This document shows positions 12,775 through 24,605 of a stretch of 64,000 nucleotides of DNA, piece after piece (position 1 is the first letter of the stretch; each line of letters opens with the position of its first letter). The position numbers and the translations under genes are program-made. A model generated the notes under the pieces. The model was not told the origin of the DNA. It saw only the letters and a list, made by a program, of their open reading frames with translations, and ran no database searches. Origin of the DNA: Emydura subglobosa (taxonomy: Eukaryota > Chordata > Testudines > Chelidae); the NCBI GenBank assembly GCA_007922225.1, contig ML680086.1, positions 9,303,472-9,367,471 of the forward strand, written 5' to 3'.

Positions 12775-13300
12775 GGTGACCAGGGTGGCTCCATGCACCA
12801 AGCGCTTGCCTACGTGGAGCATACCAGATCTGATCAGCATTTGGCGTAGGCGACGGTGCAATCCCAGCTCTGCGCCAGCCGAAGGAACTTCAATACGTAT
12901 TGTTAAAATGTCTCATTTAATGGTGGAGAAGGGCTATGGCTGGGACACGCTGCAGTGTGGTATGAAAATCAAGGGGCTACGGCAGGGATACCAAAAGGCT
13001 AGCGAGTCAAACCATCGCTCTGGTGCCCTGCCACTTCTATAAGGAGGTGGAAGCCATCTGCAGGGGTGACCCCCCACCTCCACTTCCAAGAGACCTGTGC
13101 TACCCTCAGGCCTGTGGAGGTATCCAAACACCAGACTCAATCCTGATGAAGTTGTGGATGAGGAGAGCGAGTTGGAGGACGATGCTGAGCCAGGGCCCAG
13201 GTCATTTGCTGACATGGAGCTCTTCCTGACTCTGAAGGGTTCAAGCCAGTGCCAGCCCACCAGCTCTGGCATGCAAGAAAGGGGAGCTTGGGTAAGTGAT
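12775..13300 (+). pseudogene. Harbinger Myb/SANT-like DNA-binding protein, degraded
   Basis: The frame 12776-13042 carries the SANT/Myb-like pattern DLISIWRRRR...VEKGYGWDTLQCGMKIKGLRQGYQKA. This is the trihelix-type domain found in the accessory protein of vertebrate Harbinger elements, which brings the transposase to the DNA ends. The match continues after a frame change (YKEVEAICRGD near 13,040-13,072). An acidic tail then follows near 13,140-13,300 (DEVVDEESELEDDAEPG, then ELFLTLKGS), which is also typical. At least two frame changes and lost tryptophans show that it is non-functional. The exact 5' limit is unclear. Confidence 0.75.
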
Positions 13301-15269
13301 TTTTTTTGAGCTGATGTTGCTCAGTTATATGAGGTAGAGCTGTCCTTTGCTTTGTTGAAGTATACAGCTAGTTGAAGGGGTAGAAATGCACAAGAGCGTT
13401 AGAAATAACTAAACAGGTTGTCCTGGGTGCGGACTGGGGAGACGGAACTCTTCATTGCCTGCTCGTTCCACCTCAATGCCGCGAGTGAGCAACGAGGGGG
13501 TTACTTTACAATTCTTTTATCCATAACAGTATGTAACTGTATACATTTCCAGCAACTCCCCATAGACCCTTATTTGGTTACATTGACACCTATAAAATGA
13601 ACATTAGCAACTACATAATGAATAATTATACCCGACCCTCTTTGTGGTTTACAGGATTATTGCACAGCGTGCAGGCACATTATCTTGAAACCTACTAACA
13701 TTCTTAAAATATACTGTATACAAGGGAGGGAAAGAAGCTAATGCTGTATTCTCACCAAAGACCTTGAACAGAAGGGAGAATAGTTATTTGTTAGTCTCAT
13801 TCCTTGCACAAATGGCTAGGAAGGGAGGGAAAGAAGAGAGATAACAGACTCTAGCTAAAATTCACACCAAGTAACAGAAACAAGGTTTTGCCTGTGCCAT
13901 GACTCCATTCCCTGTAGCTTAGGCCTCATTACTTGTCCAGCTTTTAACTCTTTACTCTCGTACAAAGAGTAGCTGTGTTTCCATGTGCTTCCCATTCCCC
14001 TATTCAGCTAGGCACTGCGGTGGAAAAGTGTGTTAATGCACCTCGAGATTGCACAGGAATTCTCCAGAGAGATCTCTGGGAAATTTTCCTGGAGGTACTC
14101 ACCAATCCTCTGCTGGAGACTCCTTGGCAGAGCTGCTTTGTTTCTTCCCCCCGTTCTAGGAATCTTTCCCAAGCCAATCGGCAATCACTTGGGCCGGGAT
14201 CAAAGTGGCACACAGGTGAGCAGCATAGGGATCTAGTTTAAAGCTGTTTGCATGGAGGAAATGCATCCCCTCTTACTCTCAGGAGTGAGATATCACTTTC
14301 TACGGCCCGCACCTGTGGAAAATGGTGGCACAATTTGAAATTTTGTCCCTATCTTACTGCATCAATATCCCAAACAACCACCCAGAATCTGTTTCCCAGC
14401 TTGAGTGCCCCCTCCCCCACGGGCACAACTCACCATGCCCTGGTTAATCGTTGAGCTGTGCGCTTGCCCGAGGACAGTGAGAAAGAGGTGTATTTTACAG
14501 TAAGGCATCAATGCTGTCATTGCACTCACAATAATGCTTCTGTTCATTGTTTGTGCTTCTACAGCTGTGCCCTAGAGAGGGGACCCCCCCCCCCCATACC
14601 TGCTGAGTGCCTGTGGCTGATAAGAAAATGACCATGGAGAAGCAAAAAGGCGATGTTCCAAGAATTCTTCCAGTCCTCTGAGGTGGGGAAAAAAAAAAAG
14701 AAAAAAGGGCATGGAGACACACAGTGTCTGAAAATCAGAAAATTGATAGGCAGAAGAGGAGGGAAATTCAGAAGTAAGTGATAGCAGATCACAAGAGCAT
14801 GATAAGAGCCATGGAGCAAATGGAGCTACTAAAGTATTTCATAATGCTGCAGACTGAATTCATGCATGCTCAACCCCTCCCCTTTTGCAGCCAATACAAA
14901 ACAGCTTTCCATGCTCTCCCCAAACTCCGCCCACACATTCCTACCAAACTCCCGACCTGTCTTGGTACCCCATTCAATCCACCCCTTTAGACAGCTTCCA
15001 GAACGATAGCTGGACTTACACCCAGCTGTCATAGCTCACACTGCCCCTCACTGCTTTCTTCCCTCCAGTTCAGCTGGTCGTGTGTGTTGTTAATAATTGT
15101 TATTTAATAAAGACATGCTCTGTGCAGAATAAGCAATCTTTGTCTCTTGCACATGGTGGTTGCACCTCACATTGATACCCATTGCAAACTGGATAGCAGT
15201 CATAGCATGGCACAGTGCTGTTTACAAAAAGACACCTTAGTGATGCTCGTTGTATATGGTTCTTCAAGG

Positions 15270-16589
15270 CCTCCTTGATTCTAATGGCCCCCTTTGTGCC
15301 CCTCTAATAGCCCTGACATCTGGTTGTTCATATTCAGCTGCAAGATGATCCTCGTCTGCGCTCCACCCAGGGGGAAAATTTTCACCCTTAGCTTCACAAA
15401 TATTATGGAGCCCACAGCAGGCGCCTATAACCATGGAGTATTTTCCTCATTTAAGTCTAACTAGTCATAAAGGCATCACCAGCAAGCTTTTAATCTGCCA
15501 AATGCACATTTAATGGTCATTCAGCACCTGCTCAATCTGTTATTGAAGCACTCCTTGCTGCTATCCAGATTGCCCATATAAGGCTTCATGAGCCATGGCA
15601 GTAAGGGGTAGGCTAGGTATCCCAGAATCACTATGGGTATTTCAACATCCCCCATTGGAATATTTTTGTCTGGAAAGAAAGTCTCCGCTTGCAGTTTCCG
15701 GTACAGGCCAGTGTTCCTGAAGATGCGTGCGTCATGCACCTTCCCTGATCAAGTTGATGGCAGTGAAATGCCCATGGTGAGCCACAAGCACCTGCAGTAC
15801 CACAGAGAAATAGCCCTTGCCCTTGATGTACTCTGTCACAAAATGGTCCAGGGCTATAATTGGGAGATGCGTGCCATCTATCACCCCACCACAGTTCCCC
15901 ATCGCTGTGAAGCCATCCACTATTTCACGCACATTTCCAAGACTCACCGTTCTTCATAGCAGAATGCGATTAATGGCCCTGCACGCTTGCGATAACACAG
16001 CTTCAACTGTGAACTTTCCGACTCCAAACTGAGTAGCGATTGACTGGTAGCAGTCTGGAGTCGCCAGCTTCCACACGGCAATCATCACGTGCTTCTCCAC
16101 TGAGAGAGCAGCTCTCATTCTAGTGTCCTTGCACTCCAGGGCAGGGGCAAGTGCTGCACAGAGTTCCATGAGGGTGGCTTTGCGCATTCGAATATTCTGC
16201 AGCCACTGCTCGTCAGCCCAGACCTGCATAACAATGCAGGCCCACCACTTAGTGCTTGTTTCAGGCACCCAAAAATGGTGGTGCACCGTGTGCAGATGCT
16301 CCAGGACTGCAAACAGTAATCTGGCGTTGTTTGTTTGCATGGCACACAGCAGGTCAGGTGCCTCGGATTCCAGTTGTGACTGGGAGCTCATGATATACTT
16401 CATGACCAGCCCCGACGTGTTCAGCATGCTGACAGCAACAGTGGAGCGCAGTGCAGGATCCATCCGTTCAGCTGTAGATGGTGGGCAGAGAGGAACCTGG
16501 GGCCATTGAAAAAAAGCCGCATGCATGATGCACTGCCATTCTCTCCATCTTCCCACAACTTCTAGTGGCACAAGGTGGCAGAGTTGCAC
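15270..16589 (-). pseudogene. Harbinger DDE transposase (HARBI1-like), frameshifted
   Basis: Read on the - strand in pieces. 16,589-15,954 holds the N-terminal helical part, ending VEKHVMIAVWKLATPDCYQS..FGVGKFTVEAVL. A frame change at about 15,950 leads to GNCGGVIDGTHLPI with the first catalytic Asp. A further change at about 15,735 gives HDARIFRNTGLY...YPLLPWLMKPYMG. The C-terminal part at about 15,413-15,270 gives CCGLHNICEAKGE and a tail to a stop. The usual GDxAYPL motif reads GYLAYPL here, so the second catalytic Asp is lost. The segment that should carry the catalytic Glu is interrupted by stops. The family cuts and pastes DNA at 3-bp targets. This copy cannot encode an active enzyme. 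Confidence 0.85.
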
Positions 16590-16768
16590 GGTGGGCTAGC
16601 TTCCCACAGCGCACTGCTCTCATTGTTGATGCTAGAGCAGCAACTGTGGACACGCGTTGCTGACCCAATAAGTGCTGTGTGGACAGGCACAAGCATTGTA
16701 ATTACAGCGTGTCTTGATCATCGCTGTAACTTGCATTGACAAAACTTTCTATGTTAGACAAGGCCTTA

Positions 16769-19300
16769 GGGCTTGGCTGTACAGCAACACTTGGGACAAT
16801 TACTCTGAGTTAACTAAAGGTGTGACATTAAAAGGGATTTGTTAAACCCCTGTGTGGATGCTCTGATTCAGAATTGACGTGGCCTTAATTCAGTTTAGTT
16901 TAAGAATTCTTAAAAATCACTAATAATGCCTGGGGGTGAGGGGGAGGTTGGGGGATTCCTGGGGGTGACAGGGAGGGGATGCTGAAGGGATTCCTGGGGG
17001 GCTTGTGGTAGAAAAGACAATGAAGGCTTTCAGGGGGTATGGTGCAGATAGGCCAGAGGGGTACCCACACTGCCTCTGTCCCCAGGGTCCTGCAGGAGCA
17101 GTATTTTTGATACTCGGGCTCACACCCCTCAGCTTTAGAGGCTTCTCGTGTCTTGGTCCTTTGTTGCCCATTTTGTTGGCCTTGCCACATAGGGGACAAG
17201 ACTAGAGGAGGTTACAATATTAATGGCAGGCCCTGGAGAGAGGCGGCCGCAGTAAAGAAGGGATGGTGGGGTGGTGAGTGGAAAGGAAGAGGTGAGATGA
17301 TTGAGCACAGAAGCAGGTGCAGGGGCAGGGCCAGCAGCACCAACTCACCTGGGTACGGAGGCTGGAGCTGAGGTCGTGGCTGGGGTGGCTCTGGGGCAGG
17401 GCAGAGGCAGGAGAAGGAGCTGCTGCCGAGGCAGCGATAACAGGAGGAAATGAGTTTGTCAGGAGTTAAGGCAGAGTGGCAGGTTCTGGGCACAAAGCCG
17501 TGAGAGTGCGATTCTCCTTCCTGACCCTAGCTGTACCAAGTTTTGCCTGTCTTTAGCCCCTGTAATCTGGTGCTGGTTGTGATAATCACTCTAGCAGGGA
17601 GTGATTTATTGCTGGGCCCATAGGAACTGTTTTCTACCAGAATCCCACACCAGCCTGCCCCAGAGTGCAGGGTACAGGCAGCTACATAAGGCAGCTGTGT
17701 AAAAGGCAGCCTACAGACAGACACCTACTTCTCTGCCATCCCCATAGCTGTGACTTCTCCCCTGGAGTGAAAGTTTAGCTGTAATGCTTCTTGGAAAACT
17801 CGAGACTTGGCTAGAAAAATGGCTTGGTGCCCACTGATCCTTTATACCAGTGTTTCCCAACCTTTTTGATGCCAGGGACTGGCTTGCTGCCTTCCTAGAC
17901 TGTGTTGGGGAGATCTCAGGGACTAGTGCCGGTCCCAAGACTGGTCATTGAGAAACACTGCTTTATACCACATGTGGGGCGCTAGGGGGCAGCATTCACT
18001 TAGCAAGCTGCTGCAATGAAGCACTCATTTCTATTTGCCTTAGAAGGCACTGGCAGCATCCCGCAGGTAGGTATTATTGCATCAGCTTGATGGCCCTCAG
18101 TGCCACAATTTCCTGTTGGCCACGCCCTGTCACAGCACGCCCTGCTAGTCAGTTGGCTGTATGGCACATGAGCAGCGAGACAAATACGCCAGATTGCAGA
18201 GCAGGTTTGTGATGTGGACAAATATCCAGCATTGACCTAGCTGCAGCAAGTCCCCTTCTACTGTGAAATGATCCAGGCCTTCCAGCTATAAAAGGATGGT
18301 GCATTTACCAACTGGGCTGGAAATAACGTCCCTACTGAGTTTATTAAGGCTTAGCAGCACTCAGTTTCCACCCAGACATTCCTTTGTTAGTCCAAAGGCT
18401 GCTTGGTGCTGATTATATCCATAATATTAATACAAGCACTTACCCTTATCTGCTAAGAGGGATACATACCCTCCTATATGCTATACCCTAGCATACCCTA
18501 GCAACAACACAGTTACAAGCCCTGGTCAAAATCTTTACAACAGGTTCGGGCCTGGGTGACACCTTCCCACGGCATGACACCAGAGTGCGCGGGGGGGAAA
18601 GCTCTGACAAAGAACCCCCACTAGAAAAAAAACTTTCCAGTATAACAAGCAAGTGATGCCATTGCTGGTTATCAACCTTCTCTAAGGTCACATAATGCAG
18701 CTTAGGCGGGCTGACCCTGTCCCCTGGCCCGGTCAAGTCAAAATTAATGACTGGGTCTCCAAGGTTTTCTTAGTTCATTTTGCCCATATTTATGTCTAAG
18801 CACTAAATTAAGCATTTCTGTTTAATAAACTGAACAAACCACTTATTTACTGTGCCTGGTATCCAATCAGCTAGCTAGTTCTATTACCTCAACCCAAACC
18901 TTAACTAAGATAACGCTGGTATTTTAAGGGTCACTACAAGTTTAACAAACAAACAATCGCCTTTCCTCATGAGCTTATTCTTTTTAGTCACATGCTTGGG
19001 GGCTATTATTCACACTCAGCTCCAAACTCAATTTAAAATCATCGTTCGCTCTGGTTTAACGGGGGCTGACAAATGTGCCTGATTTGAGTGTATTTTAGAT
19101 AGTTGCTATTAGGTAATACAGCTTCCAGTGCAATGCTCCTCTCAGGCCACTCCCTGGGGAATGCAGAGGGGCCGTTACCATGGCGTCGATTTGCTATGTA
19201 TAGCTGGCACATTTTGTGCATCTGTGCAAGTGACATTGCTGCCCAGTAAGTGTCACTGCTTCCCTAAGTCATGGGAGTACATAGAGATGTGGCCAAGAGT
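16769..19300. other. Intergenic spacer, repeat-rich
   Basis: No gene was recognised. 16,769-16,920 resembles one end of another TIR element (starts GGGCTTGGCTGTACAGC, contains TTAACTAAAGG) but I see no second end. A hAT MITE sits at 17,848-17,960. The rest shows no structure I can support. Confidence 0.45.
17840..17968. mobile_element. 113-bp hAT-type MITE with perfect 8-bp TSD
   Basis: The element 17,848-17,960 begins CAGTGTTTCCCAACC and ends TCATTGAGAAACACTG. It is flanked on both sides by the identical 8-mer CTTTATAC (17,840-17,847 and 17,961-17,968). An 8-bp duplication and CA(G)...(C)TG termini are diagnostic of the hAT superfamily. It is too short to code. Confidence 0.88.
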
Positions 19301-19660
19301 CTGCAGGAGCGCACCAAAAATGCTAACAGCTTTAGAAAGGCTGACCTATGAGATAAGGTTAAAAAAAGCAGGTATGTTTAGTCTTGAGAAAAGATAACTG
19401 AGAGGGGACCTGATAATCTTCAAGTATGTATGGGCTGTTATAAAGAGGACAGGGATCAACTGATCTCCATGTCCACCGATGGCTGGACAAGACGTAATTG
19501 TAATAATCTGCAGCAAGGGCGATTTAGGTACATATTAGGAAAAACGTTCTCACTCTAAGGGCCCGTAAACTCTGGACCAGGCATCCAAGGAAGGTTGTGG
19601 AATCCCCGTCACTCGAGGTTTTTAAGAGCAGGCTGGGCAAACACTGGTCTACCTTTACTT
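19300..19660 (+). mobile_element. CR1 LINE, 3' untranslated fragment
   Basis: The sequence matches the well-known CR1 3' region: a purine-rich AGAAAGGCTGACC..GAT..GGTT, then GAGGGGACCTGATAATCTTCAA, TATTAGGAAAAACGTTCTCACT, CTCTGGACCAGGCATCCAAG, GGTTGTGGAATCCCC and GTTTTTAAGAGCAGGCTGG. It is 5'-truncated, as most CR1 copies are, and ends shortly after the last block. Confidence 0.82.
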
Positions 19661-22600
19661 GGCCCTCCCTCAGCACACATGCTCTGGTCTACATTTACTC
19701 GGCCTAGGGGACCTTGCGCATGTGCTATATGTCAGTGTCGCTTCTCTCAGAAGACGTCATACCCAATGCTGCACAAAACTCCCCCACCCTGTGATGGGGC
19801 AGATCCCGCCCCAGGCAGGCCCACAGACCGCTGACCAGCCCTGGAGAGTATGAATGGGGCATGGGGGGAGGGGGGGGTAGAGGGGCGGCTATTCCCCCCC
19901 CAGAATATTTGAACTTGCCCTCCTCCCTCAGTAATAGTAACTTACCCTGCAGTGACTGTGGGGCTTGCGTTGGCCACCTGGATCTCACTCCTAGTGCTCA
20001 TGCTCCCCGTGCTTAGTGCGCCTGGATTATTTTGTTCAGCAGCGTCCATTGGGGTCACACCTGCACCCTGCATGGCCTTGTGCCCCCCCATCCAAGGCCA
20101 CCCACCTTAGTTCCTTCACCAATGCAGCGTCACAAAGCCATCAGTGTACACAGCAGCTAGGAAGGAGCAATAGCGCTGGGTAAAAGCTTGGGCCGTGCTC
20201 CAGCTTTCATGAATAGGGACGTGTCTCAAGCAGGCAGCTGAAGTTGCCTGTGCCCCAGTGGTGTGAGCGCTGACGGGCCGCGGGGGAGCTAACCTGTTTA
20301 CACGGGGCAGACTGACACAGGTAGAGACCTGGCTTGATCAGCGGAGTGTGGGAATGTCCTGACCCCTACTCCTGTCTACAAAGGCTAGAAACAATGCAGA
20401 GGAACACCCTGCTAAGAGGACGACAAAGTTCCCTCCACTCCCTGCTGTCAAGTGTGCGATGTTTAGTTTCCCCCTGGGACAAACACTGGGCAATAAATGA
20501 ACAGATTCAAATAAAAATCCAGACAGATCATGGGCAGGAATTCATGATGTGAGCGTCACCTCACAGAGTAAACCCTCCCTGGCTGGATGGAGCTTCCCCG
20601 AGCCCTCCCCATAAAATGCTGAGCCTGGCACTTCGCCTGTTCGGTGGAAGAGCTGGCTGGGCGACACAGCAGGAAAGGCGAATGCTTGAGGAGCTCCTCA
20701 TGCTGAGTCACCTGCCTCCAGGGGCTGGCTGAAGAGCAAAGCCGAGGGGCTGGCCAGCCCCAGAAGGCATCCCAGGCAAGAGGAGACAAAGCCCCACCCA
20801 GTGTGGAGAGGCAGATACGGCTGAGGTGGGGGTGTCTGTGGAGAATGGGGGTAGATGGAGGAGGGAGGATGGCACGCACCTAGCCCTGATGGGCTCCGTT
20901 TCCTCTAGGCCCGGAGTGGGAGCCGGAGGCAGGGAGCTGTCCTGCTCTTCTTCCAGCCATTTCTCTGCAAGGGGACGAGGCTGCGGATGCGCTCCCTGGC
21001 CTCGGCTACTTCGCCTGACTTGATAGGACAAAGCTGGGATTGTTTATTCCCCTGCGCCTGAAACGGGGGGCAGCTGCTCTCTGAAGTGACTCACCCCAAA
21101 GCCCAGGGACGATTGGGATACAGGGAACTGATCCTGTGGCATTGGCCAGTGTCCCCGAGACGCGGCTGCTCCTGCCGCCTCAGGAGACTGGGCCCAGCAG
21201 CCCCACTTCTCACTGACACTGCCCCCCACAGCCTCAAAGGCCCTCTCTTAGCCTCTCCTGCCCCAGAAAGGACTCCAGGTGAGGGGCTGGAGAGGGGTAT
21301 TGGGTGGTTTCATCCAGTGGGGAGTGGAGCCAGGCTGAAGCTTTTTCACCCCCTGCCGCCGCATTGGATGAAAAACACTTTTGTTTTTTCCATGGAAACG
21401 ATAAAGGCTTTGGCCCAAAGCACACAGGTTTCTATGGCAGGCAGACGCTTCCCACCAAAATGTCATGGACTCAGAAACCCCAATTTTCTGTTGGAAAAAC
21501 TGTTCTGAGGGAGTGTCTTTGAGTGGCCCTAGTGCACAGGTACACGACCTGCAGGGCAGGGCGCCAGATCGCAGAGGGCTCTCTTCTAGAATAATGGCCC
21601 CCCTGGCATCCCTGACCTCCACGCTCCTGCTTTGACCGCCAGACCGTACACCCCTGCCAGAGCTAGAAACAGGCGTCCCCCCCCCGACTCTGAAGGCCTA
21701 ATGCATGGCTGCCCTGCAGCCTTTGCCTCTAGTAGCCAGTTCAAAGGGGCTGTACCACACTGTGCCCCCCACACGCAAGAGGTGAGGAAGACCTTTCCCA
21801 CCAGACCTCACACTCCTTCCTCTGGCACTGAGGTCCCTGCCACGGAGGGAGTCGCAGCGCACACAGGGAGCCCAGGCTGTTGAAGATTTGGGGCAGGCCT
21901 TCAGCAATGAGGAAAGTCAACTGGGGGAGAGCAGGCGCATGTGTGGGGCAATTGGGAGGGATGGCAGTAGCGGGTGAAGTGGGCTGGGGAGGGATCCCAG
22001 CTGCAGGGGAGCTGGGGCATTGGGGGGTGCGGGGCAGGCTGAGGTGACAGGCCATGGTCTGTTCACAAAGGGAGCTCGTTACCTCATGAAAGGACCATGT
22101 TTGATGACTTTTGCTGCACATTCAGAGCAGGAGGGGGATAGGAGGAGGATTATGGGCTGCATGGGCCGGCAGTGAGCCGCACAAGACAGTGTGCGGTGGG
22201 CTGGCACAGGGGGCATCAGGAATGGGACCTGAAGACATTTAACACGCAGGGTCCAGGCTGGGCCCCTGGCAAGCTTGGAAGGGTGGGGGCCTTTCAGCTG
22301 GAAGGACCTGCTTCCCAGCCTCCCATCGGCACAGAGCAAGCATGGCTCTGCTCACCCGGCAAAGCGTGTGAAGCCGCTGGCGTGACTAAAATGGAGCTTC
22401 AGAAACTGAAGGGAAAAAGCGAAAATGTTTTACAAAGTGAAAGCTTCCGGGAAAGCCTGAAAACGTCCCAACTAAACCACCCACTACTAACCTGCTGACA
22501 CGTGACATCGCTGGGGCGTCCGTATGGTGCGCTACAGCCGCATGAGCCAATGCAGCTCGTCAGGCAGCTCGTCGTAGGTGACGAACCGATGGAAAGGCGA

Positions 22601-23170
22601 CAGCACGGGTAGCGTTGCATGGCCCCTGCGCTGGGAGTGTGCCACGACTTCAGGCATGGGACAGACAAGGAGAGGAACTTTGGAAGCTGCTAGCAATGCA
22701 AGCATGTGCTGCAGCTCACGTGACTGTAAGCAAGCGAGAGCAGCAAGCCGGGTGATAGCAGCACAGCACGAGGGGAAGCCAATGAGCCAGTCCAGCAGTA
22801 CAACAAAATAAATCTCCTGACAAAAACCTGGTTGGATAAGTTAGTACAGGCACTGCTGGGGGCTAATTTAACTGCATGATTAAACGACACCGACATCAAG
22901 CATCGCACTTAAAAATGCTGTTATAACTTACGTTTTATGAACTGCCTCGCCTGTTAAACACCAAAACGATTGCGAAACATACTCCTGGATGGAAGCTGTA
23001 AAACGAACAATTGTGAAACATAAATTCAACTGAATGCTTTTAATCCGTCCATCTCCAACCTGTAATTGCCCAACTGAGTGCTCCTTTAGTCTGCCTCGGA
23101 CGCACCTGTCGCTGATGGACATGGGAGGCTTGATTAGATGGGCTAATGGTTTGCTCTGCACTGGCCATTC
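19661..23170. other. Intergenic spacer, no recognised gene
   Basis: It is moderately GC-rich with several open frames of 60-156 codons on both strands (for example 21,086-21,508 +, 21,741-22,121 -). None has splice context, conserved motifs or a recognisable family. 22,390-22,870 is AT/CA-mixed and could be an old unclassified repeat. Confidence 0.4.
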
Positions 23171-23615
23171 CCACGTTCCATGTTCAGAGACGAGCCATGA
23201 GAATAATTAAAGGATTGGGAAACCTGCCTTATAGGGCAGACTCAAGGGACACAATCTGTTCAGTTTAACAAAGTGAAGGTTAAGGGGTGACTTGATCCAG
23301 CCTATAGGTCTATCTGGGGAACAGAAATTTGATAGAGCGCTCATCAATCTAACTTAAAGCTAGACAAATTCAAACTGGAAATACGTTTGTTGTTGCTGTT
23401 AGCAGTGATGGTAAACCACCATTGGAACCATTTACCAAAGGTTGAAGTGGATTTTCCATCACTTGAAATTTTAAAATGACGCTTGGATGGTTTGCTAAGC
23501 TATTTGCTCTAGTTCAAACAGGAATCAGTTCAGGGAATTTCTCTGGTCTGTGTTATGCAGGTCAGTATAGATAAGCAGAATGGTCCCTTTTGGTCTGATA
23601 ATCTTTATATCTATG
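23170..23615 (+). mobile_element. CR1 LINE 3' fragment, diverged
   Basis: CR1 3'-end blocks are visible in order: CAGAGACGAGCCATGAGAAT.., GCCTTATAGGG.AGACTCAAGG, TTTAACAAAG.GAAGGTTAAGGGGTGACTTGATC, AGCTAGACAAATTCAAACTGGAAAT, CCATCACTTGAAATTTT, and the tail GGTCCCTTTTGGTCTGATAATC.TTATATCTATG. It is 5'-truncated and lies in the + orientation, like the other CR1 copies here. Confidence 0.78.
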
Positions 23616-24479
23616 TTTGTGGCTCTCAGACGCTCCCGAGCACTGGTGGACGGGTCTCTTATGCCCTCACTGATGGGCTTTTGCTTTCAGGCTGTTTCCC
23701 AGATGCTGGCACTGGAATCCAAAATCCAGATTCTCAGTGCTGGTTCTGCTTTCTCAGCCTCCCCAACCCATGGCTTCCCCACCCATTGCCCCAGTACAAG
23801 ACTTTCATTCCCAACATCAGCCACTGGAGGCTGTCTCACCCGGCCCTGATAGCTGCTGGCCTCCTGCACGTGGGCTGGCGGGAACACAGAGAATTCCTGG
23901 AGATTAGTGAGAGACCGGGACATGGGAAAGAACCATCTCCAACTATAATCACAGGCAGGAGATGTAACCATGCCCATGCCAGAGTCACTGGGGCGCAGGG
24001 CATCCCCGCTGACAGACTGTCCTGATTTTTAGGGGAGCAGCCTGAATTGTGGTGCAATGTTGCCTTTTGTCCTGAATTGAGCCAAAATGTCCCCCATTCA
24101 TGGGACATTACTGTGTTATGGGGACACCAGTAACAGAGACTCACTCTCAAATGTCAGCACATGGGAAAGCTCCCTAGAAGTGAAGAGGGAAGGAGAACCT
24201 CTCTCTAAAGCGTAGGTTCCACGCTCTCATGCAGAACAGAGACATGCATCCCTGCTCCAGGGTTCCACCGGAGATCCAGGAACTCATCCTCTGTTCAATT
24301 CTACCAGGTTAGCGTCATTGCGATTGGCTGCTAGTAAAAGTCTACAGCCACTCTGCAGGTTCCATCTCTGTTCTGCTTTTCCAGAAGGGCTTGCCCAGCT
24401 CTAGAGCCAGCTCTACTGCATACACAAAGGTGGGCTTCTGGGTCACCTGCATGTATCTAGGGCCTGCAGAGGCTCAGAT

Positions 24480-24605
24480 CTGACTCTCTGCAACCAGATG
24501 GAGGGACGCTGCAGAGGAAACCAGGAGATGGAGCTGGGGAGAAGAGGGTGGGACTAGATGACCTCCTGAGGGCCCTGCCAACCCTCATCATCTATGATTC
24601 CATGA
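24480..24605 (+). mobile_element. CR1 LINE extreme 3' tail
   Basis: The diagnostic CR1 tail GGGACTAGATGACCTCCTGA, then GGGCCCTGCCAACCCTCATCATCTATGATTC, closes at about 24,602. Only the last hundred or so bases are recognisable. Confidence 0.75.

Larger units (their letters stand above)
12393..16768. mobile_element. PIF/Harbinger DNA transposon, two-gene, decayed
   Basis: The element proper is 12,396-16,765 (4370 bp), flanked by the 3-bp duplication TTA (12,393-12,395 and 16,766-16,768), as expected for Harbinger (TWA targets). The left end reads GGCCTGCTCTACACTAGA; the reverse complement of the right end reads GGCCTTGTCTAACATAGA. Inside are the two genes typical of the superfamily in convergent layout: a Myb/SANT-like DNA-binding protein on + near the left end and a DDE transposase on - near the right end. 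Both are broken by stops or frameshifts, so this copy is dead. The 1.9 kb between the two genes has no recognised coding content; it includes a C-run near 14,582 and an A-run near 14,690. Confidence 0.88.

Noticed and set aside
16769..16920. Possible additional TIR element beside the Harbinger
   Set aside because: One end resembles TGTCTACA-type MITEs, but no inverted partner was found.
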